From CAIOGO01 sp964447445 (GTDB lineage Bacteria > Bipolaricaulota > Bipolaricaulia > UBA7950 > UBA9294), in the NCBI GenBank assembly GCA_964447445.1, contig CAYUSW010000071.1, positions 1-7,633 of the forward strand: a stretch of DNA of 7,633 bases, given 5' to 3'. The translations under genes were made by a program, and so were the position numbers. The notes under the pieces were generated by a model. That model was not told where the DNA came from. It did not search any database and worked only from the letters and a program-made list of their open reading frames with translations. Within the stretch, counting starts at the first letter, position 1; every line of letters starts with the position of its first letter. Shown here one piece after another: positions 1 to 5,087 of the stretch.

Positions 1-60
1 CATGGCCGCCAGTGACAGCAGACTGATCGTCAACATCGGAGCCAAGTGTCTTCTTCCCAT
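1..60 (-). CDS. N-terminus of a probable exported protein, cut by the window edge
   Basis: Only the first 20 codons are present, reading leftward from ATG at 60-58: MGRRHLAPMLTISLLSLAAM. The basic start (RRH) followed by a hydrophobic run (residues 9-20) looks like a Sec signal peptide or an N-terminal membrane anchor. The start is supported by a GAGGG ribosome site (66-70 on the minus strand, 5-base spacer) and by a promoter-like pair further upstream. An internal ATG at 36-34 is possible but has no good ribosome site. The mature protein lies outside the window, so its function cannot be judged. Confidence 0.5.
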   Translation of the reverse strand, partial: MGRRHLAPMLTISLLSLAAM

Positions 61-80
61 GGGCGCCCTCACGTAGCGCA

Positions 81-108
81 ATCCTAGCCGCCTCTTCCGG
101 GGAGTCAA
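81..108 (-). promoter_or_regulatory. Candidate sigma70-type promoter for the left-edge gene
   Basis: On the minus strand TTGACT (108-103) is followed after 16 bases by TAGGAT (86-81). The first box matches the -35 consensus in five of six positions and the second matches the -10 in four. Transcription would start near 75, giving a short leader with the GAGGG ribosome site at 70-66. It is read by eye and matches of this quality also arise by chance. Confidence 0.4.
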
Positions 109-240
109 CCCCCGGTCGGGTCACGCGGAGGCTCGCCGAACCAGGCGACCACGCGGGCACGTCGGGCGTTGAGCTGAGCGCCGAACTGAAGTGCTGCCGG
201 GCACGCCGTCGTGTATCCTCGCCCGATGGAGGAGGCAACC

Positions 241-522
241 ATGGCCAAGGCAACGGCGCGACACATCCTCGTCGATACGTACGAAGAGGCGGAAGGGCTC
301 CTGAGAGAGATCGAGGGCGGCGCGGACTTCGCAGCGCTGGCGGAAGAGCATTCGAAGTGCCCGTCTGGGGTGTCGGGCGGCGACCTGGGGGAGTTCGGGC
401 CGGGCCAAATGGTGCCGGAGTTCGATCACGTCGTGTTTCACGACGCCATCGGCGTCGTCCACGGCCCGGTGCAAACGAAGTTCGGCTATCACCTGATCGA
501 GATCACGAGCAGGAACGAGTAG
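241..522 (+). CDS. ppiC: Single-domain parvulin peptidyl-prolyl cis-trans isomerase
   Basis: This is a 93-residue, one-domain parvulin of the E. coli PpiC (Par10) type. It catalyses cis-trans isomerisation of Xaa-Pro peptide bonds during protein folding. There is no signal peptide, so it should be cytoplasmic. Family marks seen are HILV at 8-11, CPSG at 40-43, GGDLGEF at 46-52, GQMVPEFD at 55-62 and FGYHLIEI at 81-88. The likely active-site residues H8, C40, M57, F61, F81 and H84 are all present. The length equals the E. coli protein. ATG 241 was chosen because GGAGGAGG (228-235) lies 5 bases upstream and the protein then begins MAKATARHILV, as in the family. In-frame starts at 211 and 226 would add unconserved residues. 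The yjjX gene follows after about 170 bases, so co-transcription is uncertain. Confidence 0.95.
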   Translation: MAKATARHILVDTYEEAEGLLREIEGGADFAALAEEHSKCPSGVSGGDLGEFGPGQMVPEFDHVVFHDAIGVVHGPVQTKFGYHLIEITSRNE

Positions 523-657
523 GCGGAGGCTGCGTGGCCGTCGAACTGGACAGAGCGACCCGCAGACAGCTTCCGCTTGTTATCGAGCGCCGCATCCTCG
601 GGGCACGCAGTCCGGTGGCGACGCGGCGTGCCACGTGCGAGATCCGCGCGTCGCGCT

Positions 658-673
658 CCGGGCATGAGCCCGG
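658..673 (+). repeat. Perfect 6-bp hairpin in the yjjX leader
   Basis: CCGGGC (658-663) and GCCCGG (668-673) are exact complements around the loop ATGA. The hairpin ends 7 bases before the yjjX ribosome site. No T run follows on either strand, so it is a poor intrinsic terminator for ppiC. It could be a leader structure or chance in GC-rich DNA. Confidence 0.4.
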
Positions 674-691
674 GTCCCGAAAGAGGCGAGC

Positions 692-1237
692 ATGAACGGG
701 TCCGCCGGACTCCGCGTCACGGTCGCCTCCTCCAATCCTGTCAAGCTTCGCGCTGTGCGCGGAGGCTTCCGCAGCGTCTTTCCCGACCGCGGTTGGCAAC
801 TAAGTGGCCTCGACGTCGGTTCCGGCGTGGCCGCCCAGCCCTGTACCGACGCAGAAACTCTCCGCGGGGCCGAGACCCGCGCGGAGCGAGCCATGGCCGC
901 GTCTCCGGACGCCGACTACTGGGTTGGCATTGAGGGCGGGGTGGAGGAGATCGACGGGCGCCTGGCTGCCTTTGCCTGGGTCGTGATCCGATCCTCAGAC
1001 CAAGCAGGACGGGCGAGGACGGGGGCGTTCTTCCTTCCCGAAGCCGTTGCGCACCTCGTTCGCGATGGCATGGAGCTCGGCGACGCCGACGACCGAGTGT
1101 TCGGCTGCACCGACTCGAAGCGAGAGGGGGGAGCTGTCGGACTTCTGACGGGCGGGACCATCGACCGCACGGGGCTTTACCAACATGCCGTGGCGCTTGC
1201 GCTGATTCCGTTTCGGAACGCCGATCTCTACGCGTAG
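692..1237 (+). CDS. yjjX: Inosine/xanthosine triphosphatase, YjjX/DUF84 family
   Basis: The 181-residue product matches the YjjX family of non-canonical purine NTPases, which hydrolyse ITP and XTP to keep deaminated purines out of nucleic acids. It should be a soluble, Mg-dependent cytoplasmic enzyme. Family segments in order are VASSNPVKLRAV (11-22), GVAAQPCTDAETLRGAETRA (45-64), ADYWVGIEGGVE (74-85, with acidic E81), FAWVVI (94-99), LPEAV (115-119), ELGDADD (128-134), KREGGAVGLLTGG (143-155) and AVALALIPFRNADLY (166-180). Length is close to E. coli YjjX (about 170). The ATG is preceded by AAGAGG (681-686) with a 5-base spacer. It lies alone between ppiC and a small membrane-protein gene, all on the same strand. 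The biochemical role is known for the family and is not shown by this sequence itself. Confidence 0.93.
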   Translation: MNGSAGLRVTVASSNPVKLRAVRGGFRSVFPDRGWQLSGLDVGSGVAAQPCTDAETLRGAETRAERAMAASPDADYWVGIEGGVEEIDGRLAAFAWVVIRSSDQAGRARTGAFFLPEAVAHLVRDGMELGDADDRVFGCTDSKREGGAVGLLTGGTIDRTGLYQHAVALALIPFRNADLYA

Positions 1238-1288
1238 CCCTTCTCAGCCGGCCGAAGCGATGTAGACGGTGCGAGAGTCGAGGTGTAG

Positions 1289-1305
1289 GCTGGAAGACCT
1301 CCAGC
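1289..1305 (+). repeat. Perfect 6-bp hairpin upstream of the zinc-ribbon membrane protein
   Basis: GCTGGA (1289-1294) pairs exactly with TCCAGC (1300-1305) around the 5-base loop AGACC. It ends about 10 bases before the AAAGGAG ribosome site of the next gene. No T tract follows. It may be a leader structure or a weak end for yjjX transcripts. Confidence 0.35.
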
Positions 1306-1325
1306 GTGATCGAGAAAGGAGACTG

Positions 1326-1616
1326 ATGACTCGCTGCCCGTACTGCCGCAGGATTGCGAATCCGTTCCGCCTTCTTCTCTATTCGGGCATGATGGGCTAT
1401 CGGTGTCCCACGTGCGAGGGGCGGTCGCTCCTGACTCGGTGGGGCTGGGTGCCGATGGTCGTCGTCTTGTTGCTCACGATCATCTTCGGGGATCTGCTTG
1501 TGCGGAACCGCTTCCTCTGGGTCGTCGTCGGAGCCGCCGCGGCGCTCCTCGTGATGTGGCTCTTCTTGGGGCTTCACGCGGTGGAAGGCGGAGAACCTCA
1601 GGACCCGGCGGCGTGA
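1326..1616 (+). CDS. Small zinc-ribbon protein with two membrane helices
   Basis: The 96-residue product has no function I can assign. Two CPxC pairs, C4/C7 and C27/C30, are separated by 19 residues and suggest a four-cysteine zinc site. This resembles the layout of the small CxxC-x20-CxxC membrane proteins known from other bacteria. Two hydrophobic segments follow, about 41-59 and 63-84, joined by a short turn containing R60, N61 and R62. The tail is short and acidic. The zinc ribbon is probably cytoplasmic, by the positive-inside rule. ATG 1326 is preferred because AAAGGAG sits 5 bases upstream and the protein then starts right at the first CPYC; a longer frame from 1269 adds an unconserved arginine-rich stretch. 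It faces the convergent toxin-antitoxin-like pair. Confidence 0.8.
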   Translation: MTRCPYCRRIANPFRLLLYSGMMGYRCPTCEGRSLLTRWGWVPMVVVLLLTIIFGDLLVRNRFLWVVVGAAAALLVMWLFLGLHAVEGGEPQDPAA

Positions 1617-1689
1617 TCGGTCGGAGTCGGAGGGATCCCGCAACGTTCATGCGGCAGACGCCGCACGTAAGGAAAGACGAAGACTGGCC

Positions 1690-1980
1690 CTACTCCACCC
1701 GCATGGCGCGCCAGAAGACGAAGAAACTTCGGCCCGCTTGACGGAAGCCGCGCGTGAGCACCGCGACGGCGCGGCCGGTCCGTGGTGCGGTCGGATCCGA
1801 TCCCATGAGTCTCCCTGAATGGGGATGCTCGAAAACGAGGCGGCCTCGCCATGAGTAGACGTTGGGAACCCCGCGGCGCCGGCTTTCCTGCTGCGCCAGA
1901 CGAGTCGCCTGAACGCCAACGCGCTCAAAGTGACGCGCCTTGTCCTTTAGCCCCACCCGAATCGTCTTAGGACGTTGCAT
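1690..1980 (-). CDS. Small partner of the zeta-like kinase, candidate antitoxin
   Basis: This 96-residue protein overlaps the end of the zeta-like kinase gene by 14 bases. It starts at ATG 1980-1978 with AGAGG 8 bases upstream (1993-1989, minus strand). TTG at 1983 is an alternative start. The core, residues about 22-52, has the pattern A...AQQESRRRGVPNVYSWRGRLVFEHP: a basic helix, then a GVPxVYxxxGxLxxExP strand motif. Small proteins of this shape commonly sit next to COG4185 zeta-like kinases, so an antitoxin role is a reasonable inference. Residues 60-96 are an arginine-rich and aromatic tail not obvious in such partners; its codons have G/C-rich third positions, which argues that it is translated. 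It ends 73 bases from the convergent zinc-ribbon gene. I cannot prove antitoxin activity from sequence. Confidence 0.7.
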   Translation of the reverse strand: MQRPKTIRVGLKDKARHFERVGVQATRLAQQESRRRGVPNVYSWRGRLVFEHPHSGRLMGSDPTAPRTGRAVAVLTRGFRQAGRSFFVFWRAMRVE

Positions 1981-2563
1981 CAACCAGACCTCTCACAAAG
2001 GTATCATACAGCGTCGCGTCCTCGACGATCAAGGACCCCCTGGCGCCGTACGCCACGAGGCCGAAAGACTGAAACGAGTTCTGCATGAGGAACCAGCCAT
2101 CCACGGCTTCACGGTACCGCGTCCAGAAGTTGGTCACGCTACGCCCATATCGGCGCCGTATGTCTCTCGGCGGGACACGGTGACCGCCCTTTCGCACGCG
2201 TTCCGCGACACGGGCGACGCAGAGGTCGGCCGACTCAAGGTGGATGAAGACCAGTTCCACTTCGTACCCTTCGTCGTGGAAGGCCGCAATGTGCCGTCCC
2301 AGGCGAGAACTCGAGAGCGTCACCTCGGTCACGAAACTCCGGTGCTGTGAGACAGCACTCCGCAGCCTGCGGAAGTAGATCTTCCCCGCGCTAAGATACG
2401 CCGTCTCCGGGTGACTCGGCGAGAGCTCAAGCGCGATGTCATCGGCGCTCAAGTACTCAAGCCCCGAATGGGTCTCGAGATACTGCCGCACGAACGTCGT
2501 CTTCCCTGCGCCATTGGGCCCGGCAACGATGATCGCTCGCGGATTCTCATTCATCGAAGGCAT
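1967..2563 (-). CDS. Zeta-toxin-like P-loop kinase (COG4185 type)
   Basis: The product (198 residues from ATG 2563) is a small AAA/P-loop kinase related to zeta toxins, which phosphorylate UDP-activated sugars or, in related groups, other small molecules. Visible features are Walker A GPNGAGKT at 15-22, LSADDIA at 38-44, the substrate-loop motif TEVTLSS at 79-85, then GGHRVP at 126-131, RRRYGRSVTNF at 136-146 and a C-terminal LIVEDATLYD strand. This set is typical of COG4185 proteins and complete, so the enzyme looks intact. The start is uncertain: neither ATG 2563 nor 2554 has a good ribosome site, and the frame stays open to ATG 2620. I chose 2563 because the P-loop then falls at the usual distance from the N-terminus. 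A small partner gene overlaps its 3' end, and ada is divergent. Whether it is toxic is inferred. Confidence 0.85.
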   Translation of the reverse strand: MPSMNENPRAIIVAGPNGAGKTTFVRQYLETHSGLEYLSADDIALELSPSHPETAYLSAGKIYFRRLRSAVSQHRSFVTEVTLSSSRLGRHIAAFHDEGYEVELVFIHLESADLCVARVAERVRKGGHRVPPRDIRRRYGRSVTNFWTRYREAVDGWFLMQNSFQSFGLVAYGARGSLIVEDATLYDTFVRGLVDATS

Positions 2564-2631
2564 AGTAGGAGCTTCGCGCGGCCCTCGCCACTGCGCGGTG
2601 CGGCCGTGAGACATCTCCATGAGGTTTCCGG

Positions 2632-2660
2632 TTGCCGCGCCGCGGCACGGCCCTTATGGT
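2632..2660 (+). promoter_or_regulatory. Candidate sigma70-type promoter of ada
   Basis: TTGCCG (2632-2637) and TATGGT (2655-2660) are separated by 17 bases. Each box matches the consensus in four of six positions. A start near 2667 would leave a leader of about 24 bases carrying the GGAGG ribosome site at 2677-2681, 9 bases before the ATG. The palindrome 2633-2647 sits within it. Confidence 0.4.
2633..2647. promoter_or_regulatory. Perfect 15-bp palindrome between the zeta-like gene and ada
   Basis: TGCCGCG (2633-2639) and CGCGGCA (2641-2647) are exact inverted repeats around C2640. The site overlaps the -35 box and spacer of the predicted ada promoter and lies 70 bases upstream of the preferred kinase start. 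This position suits an operator for a dimeric regulator acting on either gene. It has no T run and is not a terminator. It does not resemble the known E. coli Ada box. Confidence 0.45.
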
Positions 2661-2690
2661 TGAGGACGACGCGAGAGGAGGCGTCACCCG

Positions 2691-3791
2691 ATGCGCTCTG
2701 AGATCCCAACCCGCAACCTGCCGGCTCCCGACGTCCTCTATCGCGCCCTCGCCGCGCGAGACAGCGCGTTCGACGGCCTCTTCGTCGCCGGAGTGATCAC
2801 GACCGGCGTCTTCTGTCGGCCGACCTGCGGGGCGCGCAAACCGAAGCCGGAGAACGTTGAGTACTTCGCTACCGCCGCCGACGCGCTCCACCACGGCTAC
2901 CGCCCCTGCAAGCTCTGCAACCCGCTCGGGGTGCCCGGCGAGGCGCCGGCGTGGCTCCAGCCCTTGCTCGACGACCTCCACGCGGACCCGCAACGTCGCT
3001 GGAAGGACCAAGACCTCCGGAACCGCAATCTCGGACCGGATCGCGTGCGGCGCTGGTTCCAGAAGCACCACGGGATGACGTTCCACGCCTATGGGAGAGC
3101 CCTGCGGCTCGCCGTGGCGTTCGGCCGCCTCGCGTCCGGCGACGGTGTTGCAGAATCGGCCTACGGCGCTGGATACGAGTCGCTGAGCGGCTTCACCGAG
3201 GCGGTCGCAAGGACCACGGGCAGATCACCGGCGCGAAGCCGGACGTTTCGCCTTGTGCGGATCGCGCGCATTCTCACGCCCCTTGGACCGATGATCGCCG
3301 GCGCGGCGGACGACGGCGTCTGCCTGCTCGAGTTCGCCGACCGCCGCATGCTGGAGACGCAGGTCGAACGAGTCGAGAGGACGCTGGACGCCCGCGCCCT
3401 GCCCGGAGCGAGCCCTCACATCGCGAGACTCGAGGAGGAACTGGCCGAGTATTTCTCCGGCACTCGACGCACCTTCACGCTTCCGCTTGTCACCGCCGGG
3501 ACGCCATTTCAGGAAAGCGTCTGGGCGGCTCTCCGGACCATCCCCTACGGCGAGACGCGTTCGTACCAGGACCAGGCAGGCGCCATCGGACGGCCCGAGG
3601 CCGTGCGCGCCGTCGCGCGAGCCAACGGCGACAACCGCATCGCTATTCTCGTGCCGTGCCATCGCGTGATCGGGAAGGGCGGTGAACTCGTCGGCTACGG
3701 AGGCGGGTTGTGGCGGAAGAAGTGCCTCCTCGATCTCGAGGCGGGGCAGCCGCTAGCGCTGGGCGAGGCTCCGCGCCAAGTGCGTGTCTGA
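2691..3791 (+). CDS. ada: Ada: methyl-sensing regulator and O6-alkylguanine-DNA methyltransferase
   Basis: This 366-residue protein has the full Ada layout (E. coli Ada is 354). Residues about 12-80 form the zinc/methyl-phosphotriester domain, with ligand cysteines C42, C46, C73 and C76 in GVFCRPTCGARKP and YRPCKLCNP. Residues about 95-185 form an AraC-type helix-turn-helix region with the DQDLRxRxLxPxxVRRWF and FHAY motifs seen in Ada-like proteins outside the enterics. Residues about 190-355 form the methyltransferase, with the active-site cysteine C323 in PCHRVIG and RAVARANGDN before it. In the family, methyl transfer to the N-terminal zinc site turns the protein into an activator of alkylation-repair genes. 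The C-terminal cysteine repairs O6-methylguanine irreversibly. All key cysteines are intact. GGAGG lies 9 bases before the ATG. No alkA, alkB or ogt gene is adjacent. Autoregulation is inferred from the family. Confidence 0.95.
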   Translation: MRSEIPTRNLPAPDVLYRALAARDSAFDGLFVAGVITTGVFCRPTCGARKPKPENVEYFATAADALHHGYRPCKLCNPLGVPGEAPAWLQPLLDDLHADPQRRWKDQDLRNRNLGPDRVRRWFQKHHGMTFHAYGRALRLAVAFGRLASGDGVAESAYGAGYESLSGFTEAVARTTGRSPARSRTFRLVRIARILTPLGPMIAGAADDGVCLLEFADRRMLETQVERVERTLDARALPGASPHIARLEEELAEYFSGTRRTFTLPLVTAGTPFQESVWAALRTIPYGETRSYQDQAGAIGRPEAVRAVARANGDNRIAILVPCHRVIGKGGELVGYGGGLWRKKCLLDLEAGQPLALGEAPRQVRV

Positions 3792-3827
3792 TCCGATCGT
3801 CGTTCTGGTTCGGGCGCGGGTTAGTTC

Positions 3828-3856
3828 TTGAACGGGTCTACTCGATTCGCGATACT
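3828..3856 (+). promoter_or_regulatory. Candidate sigma70-type promoter after ada
   Basis: TTGAAC (3828-3833) and GATACT (3851-3856) stand 17 bases apart, each with four of six consensus matches. A start near 3863 would be about 270 bases before the GNAT start codon, so the transcript would be a long leader or a separate small RNA. Confidence 0.35.
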
Positions 3857-3950
3857 TCGCGCAACCTCGCCGTGCCCTCTGGCACACATGCACGAGGTCC
3901 CTGCCGTCGCAGGAAAAGGAGATGGACCCGGTGGAATAGGTCACGCCGAA

Positions 3951-3993
3951 GACCGGACGTAGTTGTAGAACGGACCGGATCGCCGTGACCGGA
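3951..3993 (+). repeat. Three direct GACCGGA repeats
   Basis: Identical 7-mers GACCGGA occur at 3951-3957, 3973-3979 and 3987-3993, at start-to-start distances of 22 and 14 bases. The last two extend to GACCGGAT. Spacing of two or one helical turns (approximately) would suit a regulator binding one face of DNA, but this is inference. Confidence 0.4.
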
Positions 3994-4086
3994 TTCGTCT
4001 GGGACTCGTTTTCTCTCTGGGGTTTCCCCGTCTCCGACGCCATGCCTCGGCGTTCGCGTTCGCTCCCGTACATGACCTGCAATGCC

Positions 4087-4102
4087 CCCGCCACTCGGCG
4101 GG
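4087..4102 (+). repeat. Perfect 6-bp hairpin in the GNAT leader
   Basis: CCCGCC (4087-4092) pairs exactly with GGCGGG (4097-4102) around the loop ACTC. It ends 20 bases before the AAAGGA ribosome site of the acetyltransferase gene. No T run follows, so it is more likely a leader structure than a terminator. Confidence 0.4.
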
Positions 4103-4136
4103 AAGGCACAACGGACCCTCCGAAAGGATGGATCTC

Positions 4137-5060
4137 ATGAACCTCCACATGCGGAAGTACAGAGACGAAGAAGACATCTGGAGAACCCGGAGCTTCCTGC
4201 GCGAGGCCTTCCTCGCCAACGACCGCCGCGAGATTTCGTGGCCGCTCGGGCGCTTCGATTACTGGCGGTGGCACTCGGTCGCCAACTGCGGCCAGAGCCT
4301 AGACCTCTCTCTGTGGGAGACCTCGAAGGGCGAGATCGCCGCGGTCCTCATCTCGGAGAGCGGCGGCGGCGACGCTTTTCTCAACGTCCATCCGGATGTC
4401 CGGACGGCGGCGCTCGAGGAGGAGATGGTGGCGGTCGCTGAGAAACATCTCGCCTCACCCAGCCCGCGAGGACCCGCGCTGATCGTACCCGCCCGCGAGG
4501 GTGACACACTGCGCGAGGGCGTTCTCGCCGCGCGGGGGTACAAGACGTTCGATCATTGGGAAGACCAGCGGCGCCTCGGCCTCTCGGGGCCGCTTCCGGA
4601 GGGCCCTGTTCCCGACGGGTACACGGTGCGGGCGCTGGGCGGCCCTGAAGAGATCCCGTCGCGCGTCTGGGCATCGTGGCGCGCGTTCCATCCCGACGAG
4701 CCCGATGAGGCGTACGAAGGCTGGGGCTGGTACGAGAAGCTTCAGCGAGCGCCTCTCTACCGTCGCGATCTCGACATCGTCGCCGTCGCGCCGACCGGCG
4801 AGGTGGCCGCGTTCTGCATCATGTGGTACGACGACGCGACCCGTTCGGGCTACTTCGCGCCGGTCGGCACGGCGCCCGAGCACCAGGGTCGAGGCCTCGG
4901 TAGAGCTGTCATGGCTGAGGCTGTCCGGCGACTTGCCGCCATGGGTGCGGTGACGATGCACATTGGCGGGTATGACCCCATACCCAAGAAGCTCTATGCG
5001 TCGATCGGCGGCCCGGACGTCGTGAGGTCGATGTCGTGGGGCAAGTACCTCGCGGAGTAA
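4137..5060 (+). CDS. Tandem GNAT-family N-acetyltransferase
   Basis: The 307-residue product looks like two GNAT folds in a row, as in mycothiol synthase-like proteins. The C-terminal half carries the acetyl-CoA signature: GYFAPVGTAPEHQGRGLGRAVM, with the pyrophosphate loop QGRGLG at 250-255, followed by an amphipathic helix and the usual late IGGYDPIPKKLYASIG segment. The N-terminal half (about 1-150) has GNAT-like strands and FLNVHPDVR in place of the loop but no clear CoA-binding motif, so it may be a degenerate domain. The substrate cannot be named; amino groups of antibiotics, peptides or amino acids are all possible. ATG 4137 is preferred over ATG 4128 because AAAGGA (4123-4128) then sits 8 bases upstream; it abuts or overlaps the other. 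An MFS exporter follows after 27 bases, which suggests one operon and a shared small-molecule substrate. Confidence 0.85.
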   Translation: MNLHMRKYRDEEDIWRTRSFLREAFLANDRREISWPLGRFDYWRWHSVANCGQSLDLSLWETSKGEIAAVLISESGGGDAFLNVHPDVRTAALEEEMVAVAEKHLASPSPRGPALIVPAREGDTLREGVLAARGYKTFDHWEDQRRLGLSGPLPEGPVPDGYTVRALGGPEEIPSRVWASWRAFHPDEPDEAYEGWGWYEKLQRAPLYRRDLDIVAVAPTGEVAAFCIMWYDDATRSGYFAPVGTAPEHQGRGLGRAVMAEAVRRLAAMGAVTMHIGGYDPIPKKLYASIGGPDVVRSMSWGKYLAE

Positions 5061-5087
5061 GAAAGCCGCGACAGGGAGGGGGTCGAG

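Larger units (their letters stand above)
3792..4136 (+). other. Non-coding stretch upstream of the GNAT/MFS genes
   Basis: I see no convincing gene in these 345 bases. Short frames are present on both strands but lack ribosome sites or recognisable motifs. The stretch holds a promoter-like pair (3828-3856), a small hairpin (3872-3885: GTGCC, loop CTCT, GGCAC), three GACCGGA repeats (3951-3993), a GGGG-TTT-CCCC inverted repeat (4019-4029) and a 6-bp hairpin (4087-4102). It is visibly less GC-rich in places than the neighbouring genes. It may be a long leader of the downstream operon, a small RNA, or the remains of a lost gene. Confidence 0.5.

Noticed and set aside
741..1643. 300-codon open frame on the minus strand
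   Set aside because: It runs antisense to both yjjX and the zinc-ribbon gene, is rich in Arg/Pro/Ser without any motif, and lacks a ribosome site. Long antisense frames are common opposite GC-rich genes.
1650..1665. Stem TGCGGC-AGAC-GCCGCA between the convergent zinc-ribbon and partner genes, as a shared terminator
   Set aside because: The position is right and the 6-bp stem is perfect, but neither strand has a T run after it, so intrinsic termination is not supported.
1940..2350. 136-codon plus-strand frame opposite the zeta-like kinase
   Set aside because: The minus strand carries the P-loop and other conserved kinase motifs; this frame has none.
2951..3685. 244-codon forward frame inside ada
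   Set aside because: It is out of frame with an intact Ada protein whose domains and cysteines are all in place, and its product is arginine-rich and featureless.
3922..3939. Start codon directly after AGGAAAAGGAG in the ada-GNAT gap
   Set aside because: The purine run abuts the ATG with no spacer and the frame stops after five codons.
3753..4274. 173-codon minus-strand frame across the ada-GNAT gap
   Set aside because: The middle part reads somewhat naturally, but both ends overlap real genes antisense, there is no ribosome site and I recognise no motif. A decayed gene cannot be excluded.
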